Assembly (NCBI GenBank): GCA_015680685.1
Contig: MNCI01026223.1
Span: forward strand, 257,500 to 321,499
Reading direction: 5' to 3'
From: Gnetum montanum
Lineage: Eukaryota; Streptophyta; Gnetopsida; Gnetales; Gnetaceae
DNA length: 64,000 bases
Shown here: positions 10,221 to 20,725 of the stretch, piece after piece
Numbering within the stretch: the first letter of the stretch is position 1
How the letters are laid out: the number at the start of each line of letters is the position of its first letter
Program-made: the position numbers and the translations under genes
Notes under the pieces: generated by a model
Seen by the model: the letters and a program-made list of their open reading frames with translations, nothing else
Told to the model about the DNA's origin: nothing
The model's database searches: none

Positions 10221-11010
10221 CTATAAGCCTAGTAATAAATCTATGAATAAACTATAGTCTTCATTGTAATTCCCAAAGATCTTTAAGGTTGGTAGGTACT
10301 GCCAATTTGGATATGGGCTTGACCTTATTAGGATCTACATGTATCCCTACCTTAGAGACTAAAAAGCCAAGCATCTTACTAGTCTTGACATTGCAACACA
10401 CTTCTTAGGATTGAGCCTAAGCTCATATTTAAGGCATCATTTAAGCACCAAATCTAGGTCATTGGCTATTTTAGACTTCACAGCTATGTCATCTACATAA
10501 TCATTAAGCAAACCTAACATGTAATCATTGATAATATAAGTCATAACTCTCTGGTATGTTGCTTTGACATTCTAAGGCCAAAGGGCATTAAAAGAACCTC
10601 ATGGGATCATAAAGGTTATGCTAAGTTGGTGCTCTAGGTTGATCCTAATTTGGTTATATCTCGAGAATCCATCCATAAAGGACAACAAGGCATGTCTTGC
10701 TTTAGTATAAATAAGTTGATCAATACTAGGCAAAGGAAAGTCATCCTTGATGGTGGCTTTATTTACGTCCTGAAAATCAATGTAAATATGGATACTTCCA
10801 TTTTCCTTAGGGACTAGGGACTACCACTATGTTGGATATCCATTTTGCATAATCAACAACCCTAATGAAACCTTCTTGGTAGAGCTTTGAGATTTCATCA
10901 TGAATTGCCAAGGCCAAATCGAGTCTAATCTTGCACACTTTTTGCTTAATTGGTTTAATGTTAGGATCCAGTATGATGTTGTGCTAGACTAGACATGGGT
11001 ATAGGCCTGG
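10221..11010 (-). pseudogene. N1 reverse transcriptase (degenerate)
   Basis: Minus-strand blocks include the IKPIKQKVCKIRLDLAL-type entry, DDFPLPSID, the LSFMDGFSRYNQIRI-type catalytic block (first Asp kept, unlike E1), and LLNDYVDDIAV with YVDD codons at 10488-10499. The reading then passes LRLNPKKC into the thumb. Several frameshifts and stops are present. It aligns along its length with the plus-strand E1 copy at 3599-4430, so the two form an inverted pair. Confidence 0.88.
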
Positions 11011-11388
11011 AATATCTTCATATGACCAGGAAAATGCCTTAATGTTATTTTGTAAGACTTTAGTAATGTCTTGGATATATTGAGGCTCTAGTGCGAAACT
11101 TAATTTAAGGGTTTTCTCCTCACCATTGTGTGTTGTGATAGGAACATCAACTAAAGGATCTTTAGTTATGTCTCTTGCTTCTAAGTCAAATGTTTTGGCT
11201 AGGTTTTCAGGCCATTCTAGAGATTTCTCTATTGAGGCTATGTGGTCTACAAGACTCTTAGGCTCAAAATCTAGGCAATCATAGTCGATACACCATTTAA
11301 TATCACCGTGACGTCCATGTAGGCACCAAGGCAAACTGATTTGCTCCCAGGTACTCATACTTTTATCCTGCATATGAACCAAAAGCAT
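10984..11388 (-). pseudogene. N1 pol linker between PR and RT (open stretch)
   Basis: A 134-codon open stretch ending at the RT entry (SWSYEDIPGLYPCLV). It matches E1 3253-3610, including LVDHIASIEKSL. The sequence just upstream on the minus strand, TATGCAG|GATAAAAG at 11372-11368, is an acceptor-like 3' splice site conserved in E1 (ACATGCAG|GCTTAAAG). This suggests that pol translation enters this exon by splicing rather than from its ATG. Confidence 0.7.
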
Positions 11389-11586
11389 ATTAAGTGGAAC
11401 CTAGGTAAAAGTGAATAAATAATGTTAATATGCCATAAACGATATGCAAATCTAATGTAGTCAAGGCCATCCAAGGTCATTAATGAGATGAGGTCAATTC
11501 GAAAAAGTACAATAGAGGCAAACAAAGGTTACATAAAGGTGAAATATAAGGGGTAAGGCTACAAATGATCAATAAAGGGCATAATT
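11389..11586. other. Non-coding spacer in putative intron
   Basis: No gene seen. The sequence corresponds to E1 about 3030-3230, upstream of the acceptor-like site. Confidence 0.5.
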
Positions 11587-11705
11587 TTTCCAGTTTAAGG
11601 CCTTAGTGGGCCATGATGCCAGTTTAAGGCTTTAGTGGGCCATGATGCTAGTTTAAGGCCTTAGCAGGCCATGATGCTAGTTTAAGGCCTTAGTGGGCCA
11701 TGGTC
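11587..11705 (+). repeat. ~31-bp minisatellite, 4 near-identical units
   Basis: Tandem copies of the motif CCAGTTTAAGGCCTTAGTGG followed by GCCATGATG. The same motif brackets the other end of the antisense-gene interval (19555-19720), lies before pol in E1 (2740-3030) and fills the E1 3' UTR (25250-25640). Confidence 0.85.
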
Positions 11706-12040
11706 ATATGGTGTCAACTGGTGGTTAGGAAAGGTCAAATCCCACTATTTGATACCATTTAAAGGCCAAAAAAAGGCAAATAGAGCTATAATAAGACAAA
11801 CAAAGAACATATAGCACTGTATGGACACCATAGAAGGTCAACCATGTTCATAAGGCAACATAAGTCTAAAACAATAAGCCAAACCATTATGTAATAAGTA
11901 AAAAATCAAGTAAAATAGGCCATTTATGTTAAAATTCAGTTAATCTAGATCAAACATGGTTAAATTTTTTCTAGTTTTAGGCCTTAGTTGGCCATATTTT
12001 GATGCTACAAGGCTATTAGGTCAGCTCAGACATCAATTAC
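11706..12040. other. Spacer with no gene
   Basis: AT-rich non-coding sequence with one further degenerate 'ccttagttggccat' motif near 11980-12000. Nothing else recognised. Confidence 0.5.
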
Positions 12041-15000
12041 CATGTTTCTGGGCTATCTAGACCCAAAAATCAAGTGCCTTGAGGCTTCCATGTTGGGCTC
12101 AGCATGAAAATAAAGACCCTTAGTGTGGAGACCAAGGAAAATATATTTTGAAATGTTCAAAGGTCCAAAATTTAAGTCTCGGGACCTTCCCAAGTCAGCA
12201 TAGGGTTAGAGCCATCAAAATTGGGCTCCTTGGAGGTTTATAAGGGCCAAAAAGCAGGATCTCAAGTCTTTCCCCTTTTTTTCCATGCTAGCTAACATGG
12301 AGAAGAGGGGGATTAACATGGGAAACCAAAATCAAAGTAAAAATGAGGTCAAACATGGTCAAATAAGTGGCTAGAGCCTAGACCTTAACTTGTGCATCTC
12401 TCGGATTTTGTTCTAACACACTTCAAGGCCATTTTGGTTGTCAATAAGTGTTGAAATGACTTCTCCCCCTTCTTCCACGTTGGGTATAGTATCTTCATCA
12501 TGGAGAGATGGGGGGACACTTGTTTGATGAATTTAGAGTGGTTTTAGAGCACTTTGACTAGGTTTTTAGGCCCCTAGGGCTATAGACTTTGATTCTGCAA
12601 GTTTTTGGTTGATGTTAGGTATGTTTGAAGGTATTTTAAGGGAACTTAAGGTCTTTCCCCATTTTTCCATGTTGGGTGAGCTACTCCAGCATGGAAGAAT
12701 TGGGGGAATGGGTTTTGAAGGTTGGAACAAAGTCAAACAAGCAAAATCTTAAGGCTGTGAGGTCCTAGGCTTCTTTGGCAAAGATCTTTGATTTCTAGGA
12801 GTGTCCTCTTGTCCCCAAAAGTGGAAAAGCAACTTCCCCCATTAGTTTCATGTTGGGGATGTTTCTATAGTATGGAGGAAGGAAGAATAATAAATCTAGA
12901 CCAATTCGTATTATAAGAAACCATGCATGTTGCCTCCTAGGATTGTCAAGGTCAAGCGTTATGGATCGATGTTAAAATTTGACAGTTTTGGGTATTCCTA
13001 AGTGGGTTTTTGGCTTTCCCTAATTCTTCCATGATGGGGACAGAAAGCGTAGCATTGAAAATAAGGGGAAGAGGAATTTTGACCAATTTTGACCTTAATT
13101 GACTTTGCATGTCAACCTCTGGGGCTACCATGGTCGAGGACTAGGGTTTGATGTTAAGGTTTGGTAATTTTGAGTATTCCTAAGTGGTTTTTTTTGGCTT
13201 TCCCACTTATTCCATATGGGGGATAGAAATTGAAACATGGAAAATAATGGGGAGTTGAGTTTTGACCAATTTTAACCTTAATCGGCTTTGCATATCAACC
13301 TCGCAGGCTATCATTTTAGAGGATTGGGGTTTAGAGAAAAAATGGAAATTTTAGAGGTTTTTTAATTAGTTTTTGGACTTCCCCCCTCTTCCCATGCTGG
13401 GGCTTCCATGCTCAACATGAAAAAATGGGAAGAAATTTTTTTGGTACTTTATTGTTACTTTCAGACATGCATGCAGGGTCCTATGTTTGTTGGAGATGAT
13501 GGTTAATGCTTGGTGTCAAAAATTTGAAATCTTAAAGATTGATGAGTGGTTTTTGGGCTTCCCCCTATTTTTCCATGATAGGACTTCCATGCTCATCATG
13601 GAAAAATTTGGGAAAATATTTTTGGTGATTTTTGATTGATTTCAACCATGTAGGTAGGTTTCTAGGGTTGTTGGCGATGACTACTGCTACTTGATGTTAA
13701 AATTTCATTGTTTCAAGGTTGAAAGGCATATTTTTTGGACTTCCCCACATTTTTCAACAATAGGGATTCCATGATCAATGTGAAAAAATAAGGGGAAATA
13801 GTTTTGATCATTTTTTATTAATTTTGGGCTTGCATGCAGGCTTCCTAAGTTGGCATCAATTGCTAACATCTGATGTCAAAATTTGGTCATCTCAAAGGTC
13901 ATAAGGTAAATTTTGGAATTCCCCCATTTTTCCATACTAAGACTTATATGATTAGCATGGAAAATTGGGGACAATGCATTTTTATTACTTTTGGCCACTG
14001 TTAGACATGCATGCAGGCTTCCTAGGTTGTTGTGATGATGATTGTTAGTTGATGTCAAGATTTGGTTATTTCAAGATTGACATGGTATTTTTTGGACTTC
14101 CCCCACTTTTTCCATGTTGAGCATAGAATTCCTAGTATGGAAAATTGTGGAGAAATATTTTTTAATAATTTTTAACCATTTTTGATTATGCATGTTGGCC
14201 CCTAAGGTTGCTAGTGTCGCTTACTACCATATGATGTGGAAATTTGACTATTTCAAGGGTCATAAGCCAATTTTTAGACTTTCCCCATTTTTTCCATGCT
14301 AGGTCATCCATGCTCAGCATGGAAAATTAGGGGAAAAGATTTTCTGGCCATGCATGAGTGCTATAGGATTGCTGGCATTGGTCGTCAATACCTAAGGTCA
14401 AGATCTGGTTGTTTTGGAGGGTTGGAGGGGGTTTTCAGGTTTTCTTCCTTTATTCCATGATAGGGCTGGAAGGCTCAGGATGGAAGAGGTTTCCTAAAAA
14501 AATAAAGTTAGATATAGGCTATATCTACAGCTGATTGACCATGCATGTCAACCTCTGGGGTTGTTGGTGTTGACAGTCAATATTAAGTGTCAAGATTTGA
14601 TAGTTTGGAGGCTTCTAAGTGCCTCATGCAACCTCCCCACTTACTTCCACATTGGGAATGATAGCCCCATTGTGGATAAGAGGGGAATGATATATTTTTA
14701 CCATTTTTGACCCATTTTGGGGCTTTTGGAAGCTCTAGAGCATTCTAGTAGCGTCTAGGGGTCACTGGGTGTCAAGAAATGGTTATTAGGTTATCAACTT
14801 AGGTCTTTTTTTTGGATTCCCTCCATATTTCCACACTGAGGGTGACAGGCTCAACGTGGAATAAGTCTCCCCTATCATGGAAAACACCAAATCCTAGGTT
14901 TCAACTAGATTTGACTAGTTTCAACTAGGTTTGGTGAGGTTTTGAGGCTATTGGAGATACTTGGAGGGGTTCTAGGTCATGTGGGCCCACTTTAGGGGTC

Positions 15001-15260
15001 AAATGTATGCTAGATGAGTGTTGGGAGACAAGAGTGAGTGTTACCCCCTTTCTTCCACACTAGGAACTATTGCCCTTGAGTGGAAATCTATGGTGCTTAT
15101 CCATGCTCATGTTTTGTCCAACTTTGGAAACCCAGGGTTGAAAACGGTAAGTCTAGGTTACGAAAAATAGAAAGATATTGTAATGCTAATGAATTTGTAG
15201 AAGAATGGACATGTTTTCACATTGGGCATGGTATTCCTAGTTTGGATGCATGGGGGTAAG
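12041..15260 (-). repeat. Array 2: ~183-bp satellite-like tandem array with a hairpin in each unit (N1)
   Basis: About 18 units. The inverted repeat of each unit starts near 12087, 12271, 12461, 12651, 12831, 13012, 13197, 13378, 13560, 13740, 13918, 14098, 14279, 14444, 14632, 14818, 15043 and 15205, mostly 178-190 bp apart. The arm pair has the form CCCCCATTTTTCCATGCT ... AGCATGGAAAATGGGG with a loop of about 10-20 bases. Units also share 'ttgaccttgcatgcaggcct' and 'gatgtcaaaatttgg' boxes. Reverse-complemented, it is homologous to array 1, so relative to the element it has the same orientation and position (just 5' of pol). Confidence 0.92.
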
Positions 15261-15739
15261 GTTTCCTTAATGTTTTAAGTGTCGAATTTAGTAAAATCTT
15301 AGCGTTGAAGCAAGTTTAATCAAAAGGGAAGGCATAGGGTGGGGCCTAGAATCCAAAAATTTAAAATTTTGAAAAGTAGATTTTTTTCCCCCTAAAACNT
15401 TGTGGTAGCCATAACTAATATTCAGCATGGAATTTCTCAATGTTATTATATGGTATCAATGTTTTTATGGAATTTCTCAAGCTTATTAGATAAACATCTA
15501 AGAGCTTTTTATAGAAGCTAAATTTCACCTTTGACTTGGGGAGTTTTCTCTAAATTTGTAAAGAAATTCCAATTCGTCATAATGTAAGGTTATGCAAGGT
15601 TGTGATGAAATTAATTAGGGTAATTTACAAAAATACCTTAGAGCTTTCTATAGAGGCTAATTTCACCTCTAACTAGATGTTCTCCTAACTTGCTAAGAAA
15701 TTCTAATTGGTCACAATGTTTTTACTTTGTGTTGTGTAG
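15261..15739. other. Spacer upstream of antisense gene exons
   Basis: AT-rich, with a single N at 15399 and an imperfect ~170-bp duplication (the 'cttttatagaagctaaatttcacctttgact' type of sentence at about 15505 and 15635). It ends in an acceptor-like TTGTGTAG at 15739. The promoter or 5' exons of the antisense gene could lie here, but no exon is defined. Confidence 0.4.
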
Positions 15740-16183
15740 GGTCTTCTTGAGGCCTATTCTCATTATAGTGGAGCTAGTATGCATTCTTTACTACATTGGT
15801 CATCCCAACACCAATACTCCACTACATGATATGCCTCTTGGAAAACTCTCATTGTGGTTTTAGCCTGGGGCAAGGGACTTCCTTGCCTACCTTCTCAAAA
15901 ACTTTAGTGTGATGTTGTGGTCATACTTGTCCATAGATGTAGCTAGGGTTATTATGGAGACCCTATTACCTTGGGAATTAGGATTGATTACCAGGTATAT
16001 TACTGATAAATCAGTTCATAAAATCATAGGGGGACTCGTAGATGCCATAAGTTGATGCTACTTATTGGATATCTAGACGATGCTAGAGTATAGTTAGTAT
16101 AATATTAATAATACTCTGATGGTGGCACATAGAGCGCACATACTATTCTAGAAATTTCTTGGCACCATGTATCATCTACAAGG

Positions 16184-16260
16184 GTAATTATGGTTATTGT
16201 AATTTTTTATGGCTTTAGCTTAACTTCTTTTTCTAACTTCATTAATTTTATTTCTTATAG
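16184..16260 (+). other. Intron of antisense gene (GTAATT...CTTATAG)
   Basis: 77-nt intron. AGG|GTAATTATGG donor, TTTCTTATAG|GTACAAG acceptor. The split glycine codon restores the frame into YKVNKQGLIVND. Confidence 0.75.
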
Positions 16261-16529
16261 GTACAAGGTCAACAAGCAGGGTTTGATTGTTAATGACCAA
16301 ATCTTGGTAGTGGCTCAAACTACTTTGGATGAATTCACCAAGAGTCCCCAAATTAGAGCTACTATGTATAAATAGTTAAGAGGGGACTTTAATGAATATT
16401 CCACTAGGTTCAACATGGTATACAAGAAGTGCAAGGATGATAAGACAATACATGGTTGGTGGGTAGATGTTTATGGCATGGATCAAACCCTTGTAGTTGG
16501 AACCTTCACATCACAGAAGAAAAGTAAAG

Positions 16530-16634
16530 GTAAACATATGGCTTCTAGTGTTTTATGGTGTTAAGAATTTTATTATTCTTCTTGGTTGTTGAAATTTCTC
16601 ATATGGATGCTAACCTTTGGTTGTTGCTTCGTAG
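16530..16634 (+). other. Intron of antisense gene
   Basis: 105-nt intron. AAAG|GTAAACATAT donor and TTGCTTCGTAG|GACC acceptor. The frame continues SKG-PSTLTDV. Confidence 0.75.
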
Positions 16635-17684
16635 GACCTTCCACCTTAACTGATGTCATTATACCACTTTCAGGCTTGCATCATGAGGAAACCCTCATCC
16701 TAAAGTTTGGTTATGTGACATTAGCATAGGAGTGGCTAAGGGAATAGGTGCTTGGATATGTTCAAGCAAACATCTAGTGTGTAAGTTTGCTTGATGTATT
16801 TATGGAACCTATTCCTTCCATTCTTGCTACTGAGATTTTGCATGTTATTAACTCATTTGATAAGAAGGTTAGTCACTTTAGCACCATCATTCGAGATGTT
16901 AAGGTGAACATTGGCATAGGTGTTGGCCTCTTTTGTGACTTGTTTGGGATTTCCATTAATGGGACCAAGGTTCCTGATAGGACAGTGAGGGAATCAGTCC
17001 ATCATGAGGAAGTTCTAGAGTGGCTTGGTGCTAGCATGGACCACTCTAGGATTTCATTGGATAGCTTCATGAACCTTGATGCAAAGAAATCATATCCTTT
17101 GTTTAGGTCTTGTAAATTTCCCAAACTACTGTAATAGAAGAAGGTCATGGCCTAGCAGACCTTCAAGAAGGTCTTGATGGAAGACATCAAATTTGATTGG
17201 GCTATTGCTTTGGCTATTGGGCTTCCAGAGGAGATTCTTAGACTTCGTATTGACACCTCTATGATAATCCATATGCACTTTGCATTTTTTGTAGGTTATC
17301 TAAAGAGGTTTGTGGAGTTTCTAGTGGTGTATAGAAATGGGCGATGGATTTCCCAAGACCTAAGAAAACTTTTTAAGCCTTGGATAAAACATATTTAGCT
17401 AATAGTACAAGCCTAGAACCCACCAGAGGGTGTGGATGAGACATTATCTATCACCACTAAGAATCTTAATGTTAGGTAGTACAAGTCTCCCACTAGTAAT
17501 GATGATGATGAGCCCTTCTTATTTCTTGCTAGTGTTTAGGAGGCCAAAAAATGGTGCATGAAGGTTGAAGGGGTAGCCAAAGAGAAACTTAAGAAGCCCA
17601 TGGAGGAGGCACCCCCAACATTAGATCATCTTACCTAAAAGAATCTTAAGTTTAAGCTTAAGCCATCACAACATGTGGTCATAA

Positions 17685-17782
17685 GTATGCTTTGTTTAAC
17701 CTTGGCTATTTCATGTTTTAAAATTTTATGGCTACTTTATGGTTTCATGTGTTAATCAGTTTTCTATGGGCTATGGTTGTAG
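17685..17782 (+). other. Intron of antisense gene
   Basis: 98-nt intron. ATAA|GTATGCTTTG donor, TATGGTTGTAG|ATAAATG acceptor. The frame continues HVVI-NKCQVIVAQ. Confidence 0.75.
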
Positions 17783-17977
17783 ATAAATGTCAAGTTATAG
17801 TAGCCCAAGCTAATATGGAGGCAGAACAAAGGCATGTAGAAGAGGCACTCCTAAAGCAACCCATGGTTGAAGGTCTTGTTGATTCAGGCATAGGTGATCT
17901 AGATGCCTTGTTTAGGGAGGTAGTACCAGGTACCTCTCCCATCATCGTCCTAGAGGAGGAAGAAGAGAAGGAGCTAG

Positions 17978-18063
17978 GTATGCCTATGCCTTAGTATTTT
18001 GCTACATTGCATTGGTTACATTTGATTGTCATCCTAGCCTTTCAATGATTGTTATGCTTATAG
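17978..18063 (+). other. Intron of antisense gene
   Basis: 86-nt intron. GCTAG|GTATGCCTAT donor, ATGCTTATAG|TAGTTC acceptor. The frame continues KEL-VVLEPPMQ. Confidence 0.72.
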
Positions 18064-18204
18064 TAGTTCTTGAGCCACCTATGCAAGCTTCCATCCATGA
18101 GTTTTTCATGAAACCATGGGTAGAGACTCTAGAAAAAGTGGAGTTCTTGCAGGGGATGGCTAAGGACATCATTGATCAACTACATTAAGTTGCACCTAAG
18201 ATAG

Positions 18205-18299
18205 GTAACAATTTTGTTTTATGAACTTTGGCTATAGGATTTTTTTGCATTATGGCTATTTGAGTTTGTGCCTATGATTACCTTTTATGCTTTGTGTAG
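18205..18299 (+). other. Intron of antisense gene
   Basis: 95-nt intron. GATAG|GTAACAATTT donor, CTTTGTGTAG|TACCATCC acceptor. The frame continues APKI-VPSLEWDSNRD. Confidence 0.72.
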
Positions 18300-19123
18300 T
18301 ACCATCCCTAGAGTGGGACTCCAATAGGGACATGGAGGTAGACTCTTTGCCTAGACTTTCCTCTAATGTGTCTAGTATACCTGTGAAGTTGTATGACACC
18401 GCCACTAATTTAGCAATGTCATGAGAAAAAGCTTCATGGGAGCTAGAGAGGTCCAACAAATCCCTATGGGAGGAAGTTATGGCCTTGAGGGAAAATGTTC
18501 AAAGGTAGGAGGATACAATTAGAGATCTTTGAAACTATAAAGCCTTTGTGGAGGCTCAAGTGGCTAACTCAAGGGAGCTATGGACTAAGGAGATCACATG
18601 GGTTCACTATTGACATGTCGTTTAGGACAAGGTAGTGATCCTATGAGAGATGGTAGAGCAATGTATGTAGATGGACCTCATCTTCCAAAAGGTTGAATAC
18701 TGGAAGGATCATTATGCTTGAGTCTTGGAGTGGGGAAAGACACAAAAGGCCCACAAGCATCAATACAAGGTCAATCATGGGGCTTACCTAAAATGGCTTA
18801 AGTAAGAGTTGGTTGAACGACACAAGAGAGAGCTATTCATTTAGGGGATCCAAGTAGAGAGTGCTTATCAACTTTTTAAAAGTACTCTCAAGGTGAAGTA
18901 ATTCCCCACTCTTCAAATCACTACCATTGTGGGTGAGACTACTACTGTTTCCGTTACTCATGAGCTTCCTAGCTAGACTCCTATAGATAGATCCAACATT
19001 CTTTTTGGTGTTGATCTTGGGGATGTTGATTAGGTCAACATGATAGAGGATGGGATCCTCTATTTCCTGGAGGAAGACCTTTCCCATCTACCCCTAGAAG
19101 TGATGGAGCTAGACTTTTTGCAA

Positions 19124-19212
19124 GTTTGATCTATTTTATGTTTCAGCTTTTTGGTTTTAAGTCATAATCTTGGTTATGGTTTACTAACTAGCTATATATC
19201 ATTGCATTTTAG
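19124..19212 (+). other. Intron of antisense gene (last)
   Basis: 89-nt intron. CAA|GTTTGATC donor (weak) and TGCATTTTAG|GTCTAAGG acceptor. Downstream is a short glycine- and asparagine-rich terminal exon ending at the stop 19279-19281. Confidence 0.6.
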
Positions 19213-19281
19213 GTCTAAGGAGACATTGGTGGGCCCAACGGTGATGGTGGGAATGACCCACCACTACCTGATGCTACTTAG

Positions 19282-19554
19282 TAGCCTCCTTCAGTTTAGC
19301 TTGTTGGCTATTTGTTTTTGTTTTTATGTTGATGGCTTTGGTTAGCTAAGATTATGTTATTGATGGTTATTATTTGAAATCATTACTACATGTTGTATTT
19401 ATGAAAATTTTTATTTTAAATGTTGGTTCCATTTTGGCTATATGCATCTATAGTAGTAAATGTTGTAAATGGCTAAGTTGAGGTTTTTTTTTTATAGAAT
19501 AAAATGGTTCATCGATGTGATAATAGGCTAAGAAAAGAGTAATAAAAGAGATGT
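19282..19554. other. Downstream flank of antisense gene
   Basis: T-rich 3' flank in plus orientation. No further exon recognised. Could hold the 3' UTR of the antisense gene. Confidence 0.4.
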
Positions 19555-19720
19555 TTGCTAGTTTTAGACCATTGTAGTCATAGGTTATATAGTTTCACTT
19601 ATGGCTACATTGCTAGTTTAACATCTTAGCATACGATAATGCTAGTTTAAGGTTATGGTAGATCATGTTGCTAGTTTTAAGCCTTAGAAGGCCTTGGTGC
19701 TTGTTTTATGTCTTAGAAAA
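19555..19720 (+). repeat. Degenerate minisatellite copies ('GCTAGTTTTAAGCCTTAGA')
   Basis: Four or so degenerate copies of the motif seen at 11587-11705. This copy set lies between the antisense gene and protease, so the antisense gene plus array 2 is bracketed by the same minisatellite. Confidence 0.65.
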
Positions 19721-20018
19721 CAATGTCTTGAAAAAGATGCTTTTTAAAAAACATAAATAAAAATAAAGAAAGGTTGTAAAAAATACATAACAATGCAAAG
19801 AAATTTATGGCTACATGCATTAGGCTATGTGCATAAAGCATGAAACAAAAACTGCATATATAATAAATTGTAAATGAAAAGTAAGGCTATATGGTCATCA
19901 TTGTATCTAGTCATATAGGCATAGGAAGGTTAGGGTAAACTTCACTTGTGCAAACTCTTCCTAATATTTGCAAGATTAGGGAGTGAGTAAGACGTACTCT
20001 ACACAAGTTTATGCTCAC

Positions 20019-20725
20019 CATCCCCTTCACTTATGATGTTGAAAGTGATTTCATCCCATAGTGTATCACATTGCTTCTCATTGTCATTGTGCTAGGAGCT
20101 TCTTCTTGAAGCTCCACTTTGGACCCCTGTTCTATGTTCACATTGTTGATGGCTAGGGGACTTGTGATGTCATCATGAATGATGAATTTCTTAATGGATG
20201 GGTAAGGAGACAACTCGTAATTGAGACAACTAAGATCTTCCTAGGATCAGGTTAAATCTTGGTGTCTCTTCCACCATCAAGAAGTTTGTGGTTGTAGGAA
20301 ATTGTTATTTATCTACAAACTCTAAGGAGATAGACCCCTTGATGGAAACTATTGATCCATTAAAGGACTTAAGAGCTATGATGGTCGTAGGTTGTACTTG
20401 CTTAGTTAAACCCAAGCATTCAACAATGGTGCATGGGATGACATTGGTCACTACTCCATCATCAGCATGCATCTAATGTATTTTAAATTATTCTATATGG
20501 ATGGTTATGAATAAATGGGCTATAGTCACCTTACCACTCTAGGGATTAATCTTGATTTCACTATTGCAAAATGTTAAGGATGTTGACTTTTCCTCCCTTG
20601 GTGAGGGAGGAATCATCACTACATGGATGGCTTCCTCGTTAGTAGGAATATCCTTACTAATAGGTATGGAGGTCAACATTTTGACTAGCAGGTTACAATG
20701 TATGGCAGAAGTCACAATCATGTCA
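20019..20725 (-). pseudogene. N1 protease (degenerate)
   Basis: Minus-strand reading shows the retropepsin pattern of Tat elements. A MHADDGVVTNVIPCTIVECL-like active-site block sits at about 20390-20480. A beta-strand block (VSMKGSISLEF) comes next, then NLILGRS followed by a TAG stop at about 20235. Two open stretches (20539-20721 and 20031-20213) flank it. The downstream reading passes NIISEGDG into a donor-like GTGAGC at 20018, where the putative intron would begin. In an active relative it would cleave the polyprotein. Confidence 0.65.

Larger units (their letters stand above)
15740..19281 (+). pseudogene. Antisense multi-exon gene within N1 (unidentified product, coiled-coil C-terminal half)
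   Basis: I do not recognise the protein. At least seven exons: 15740-16183, 16261-16529, 16635-17684, 17783-17977, 18064-18204, 18300-19123, 19213-19281. All six introns are GT...AG with T-rich acceptors, 77-105 nt long, and the codon phase is kept across every junction (for example KSK|G then PSTLTDVIIPL). The product would be about 930 residues. The N-terminal half is globular (GHPNTNTPLHDMPLGKLSLW). The middle reads KLKPSQHVVI into VIVAQANMEAEQRHVEEALL. The C-terminal half is charged and helical (NKSLWEEVMALRENVQR), then GGPNGDGGNDPPLPDAT and a stop. In-frame stops are mostly of the C-to-T kind (CAG or TGG to TAG). It is transcriptionally antisense to N1 and lies between protease and RT. 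Confidence 0.8.
11368..20018 (-). other. Putative 8.65-kb intron of N1 between protease and RT
   Basis: On the minus strand, a donor-like GGGGATG|GTGAGC occurs at 20018, just after the protease-like reading. An acceptor-like TTCATATGCAG|G occurs at 11369-11368, just before the RT-side ORF. E1 conserves the acceptor. Ogre elements of the Tat lineage are known to splice out an intron between protease and RT, which supports the idea. Here the interval would contain the antisense gene and array 2. Not demonstrated: no transcript evidence, and donor choice is by eye. Confidence 0.4.
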
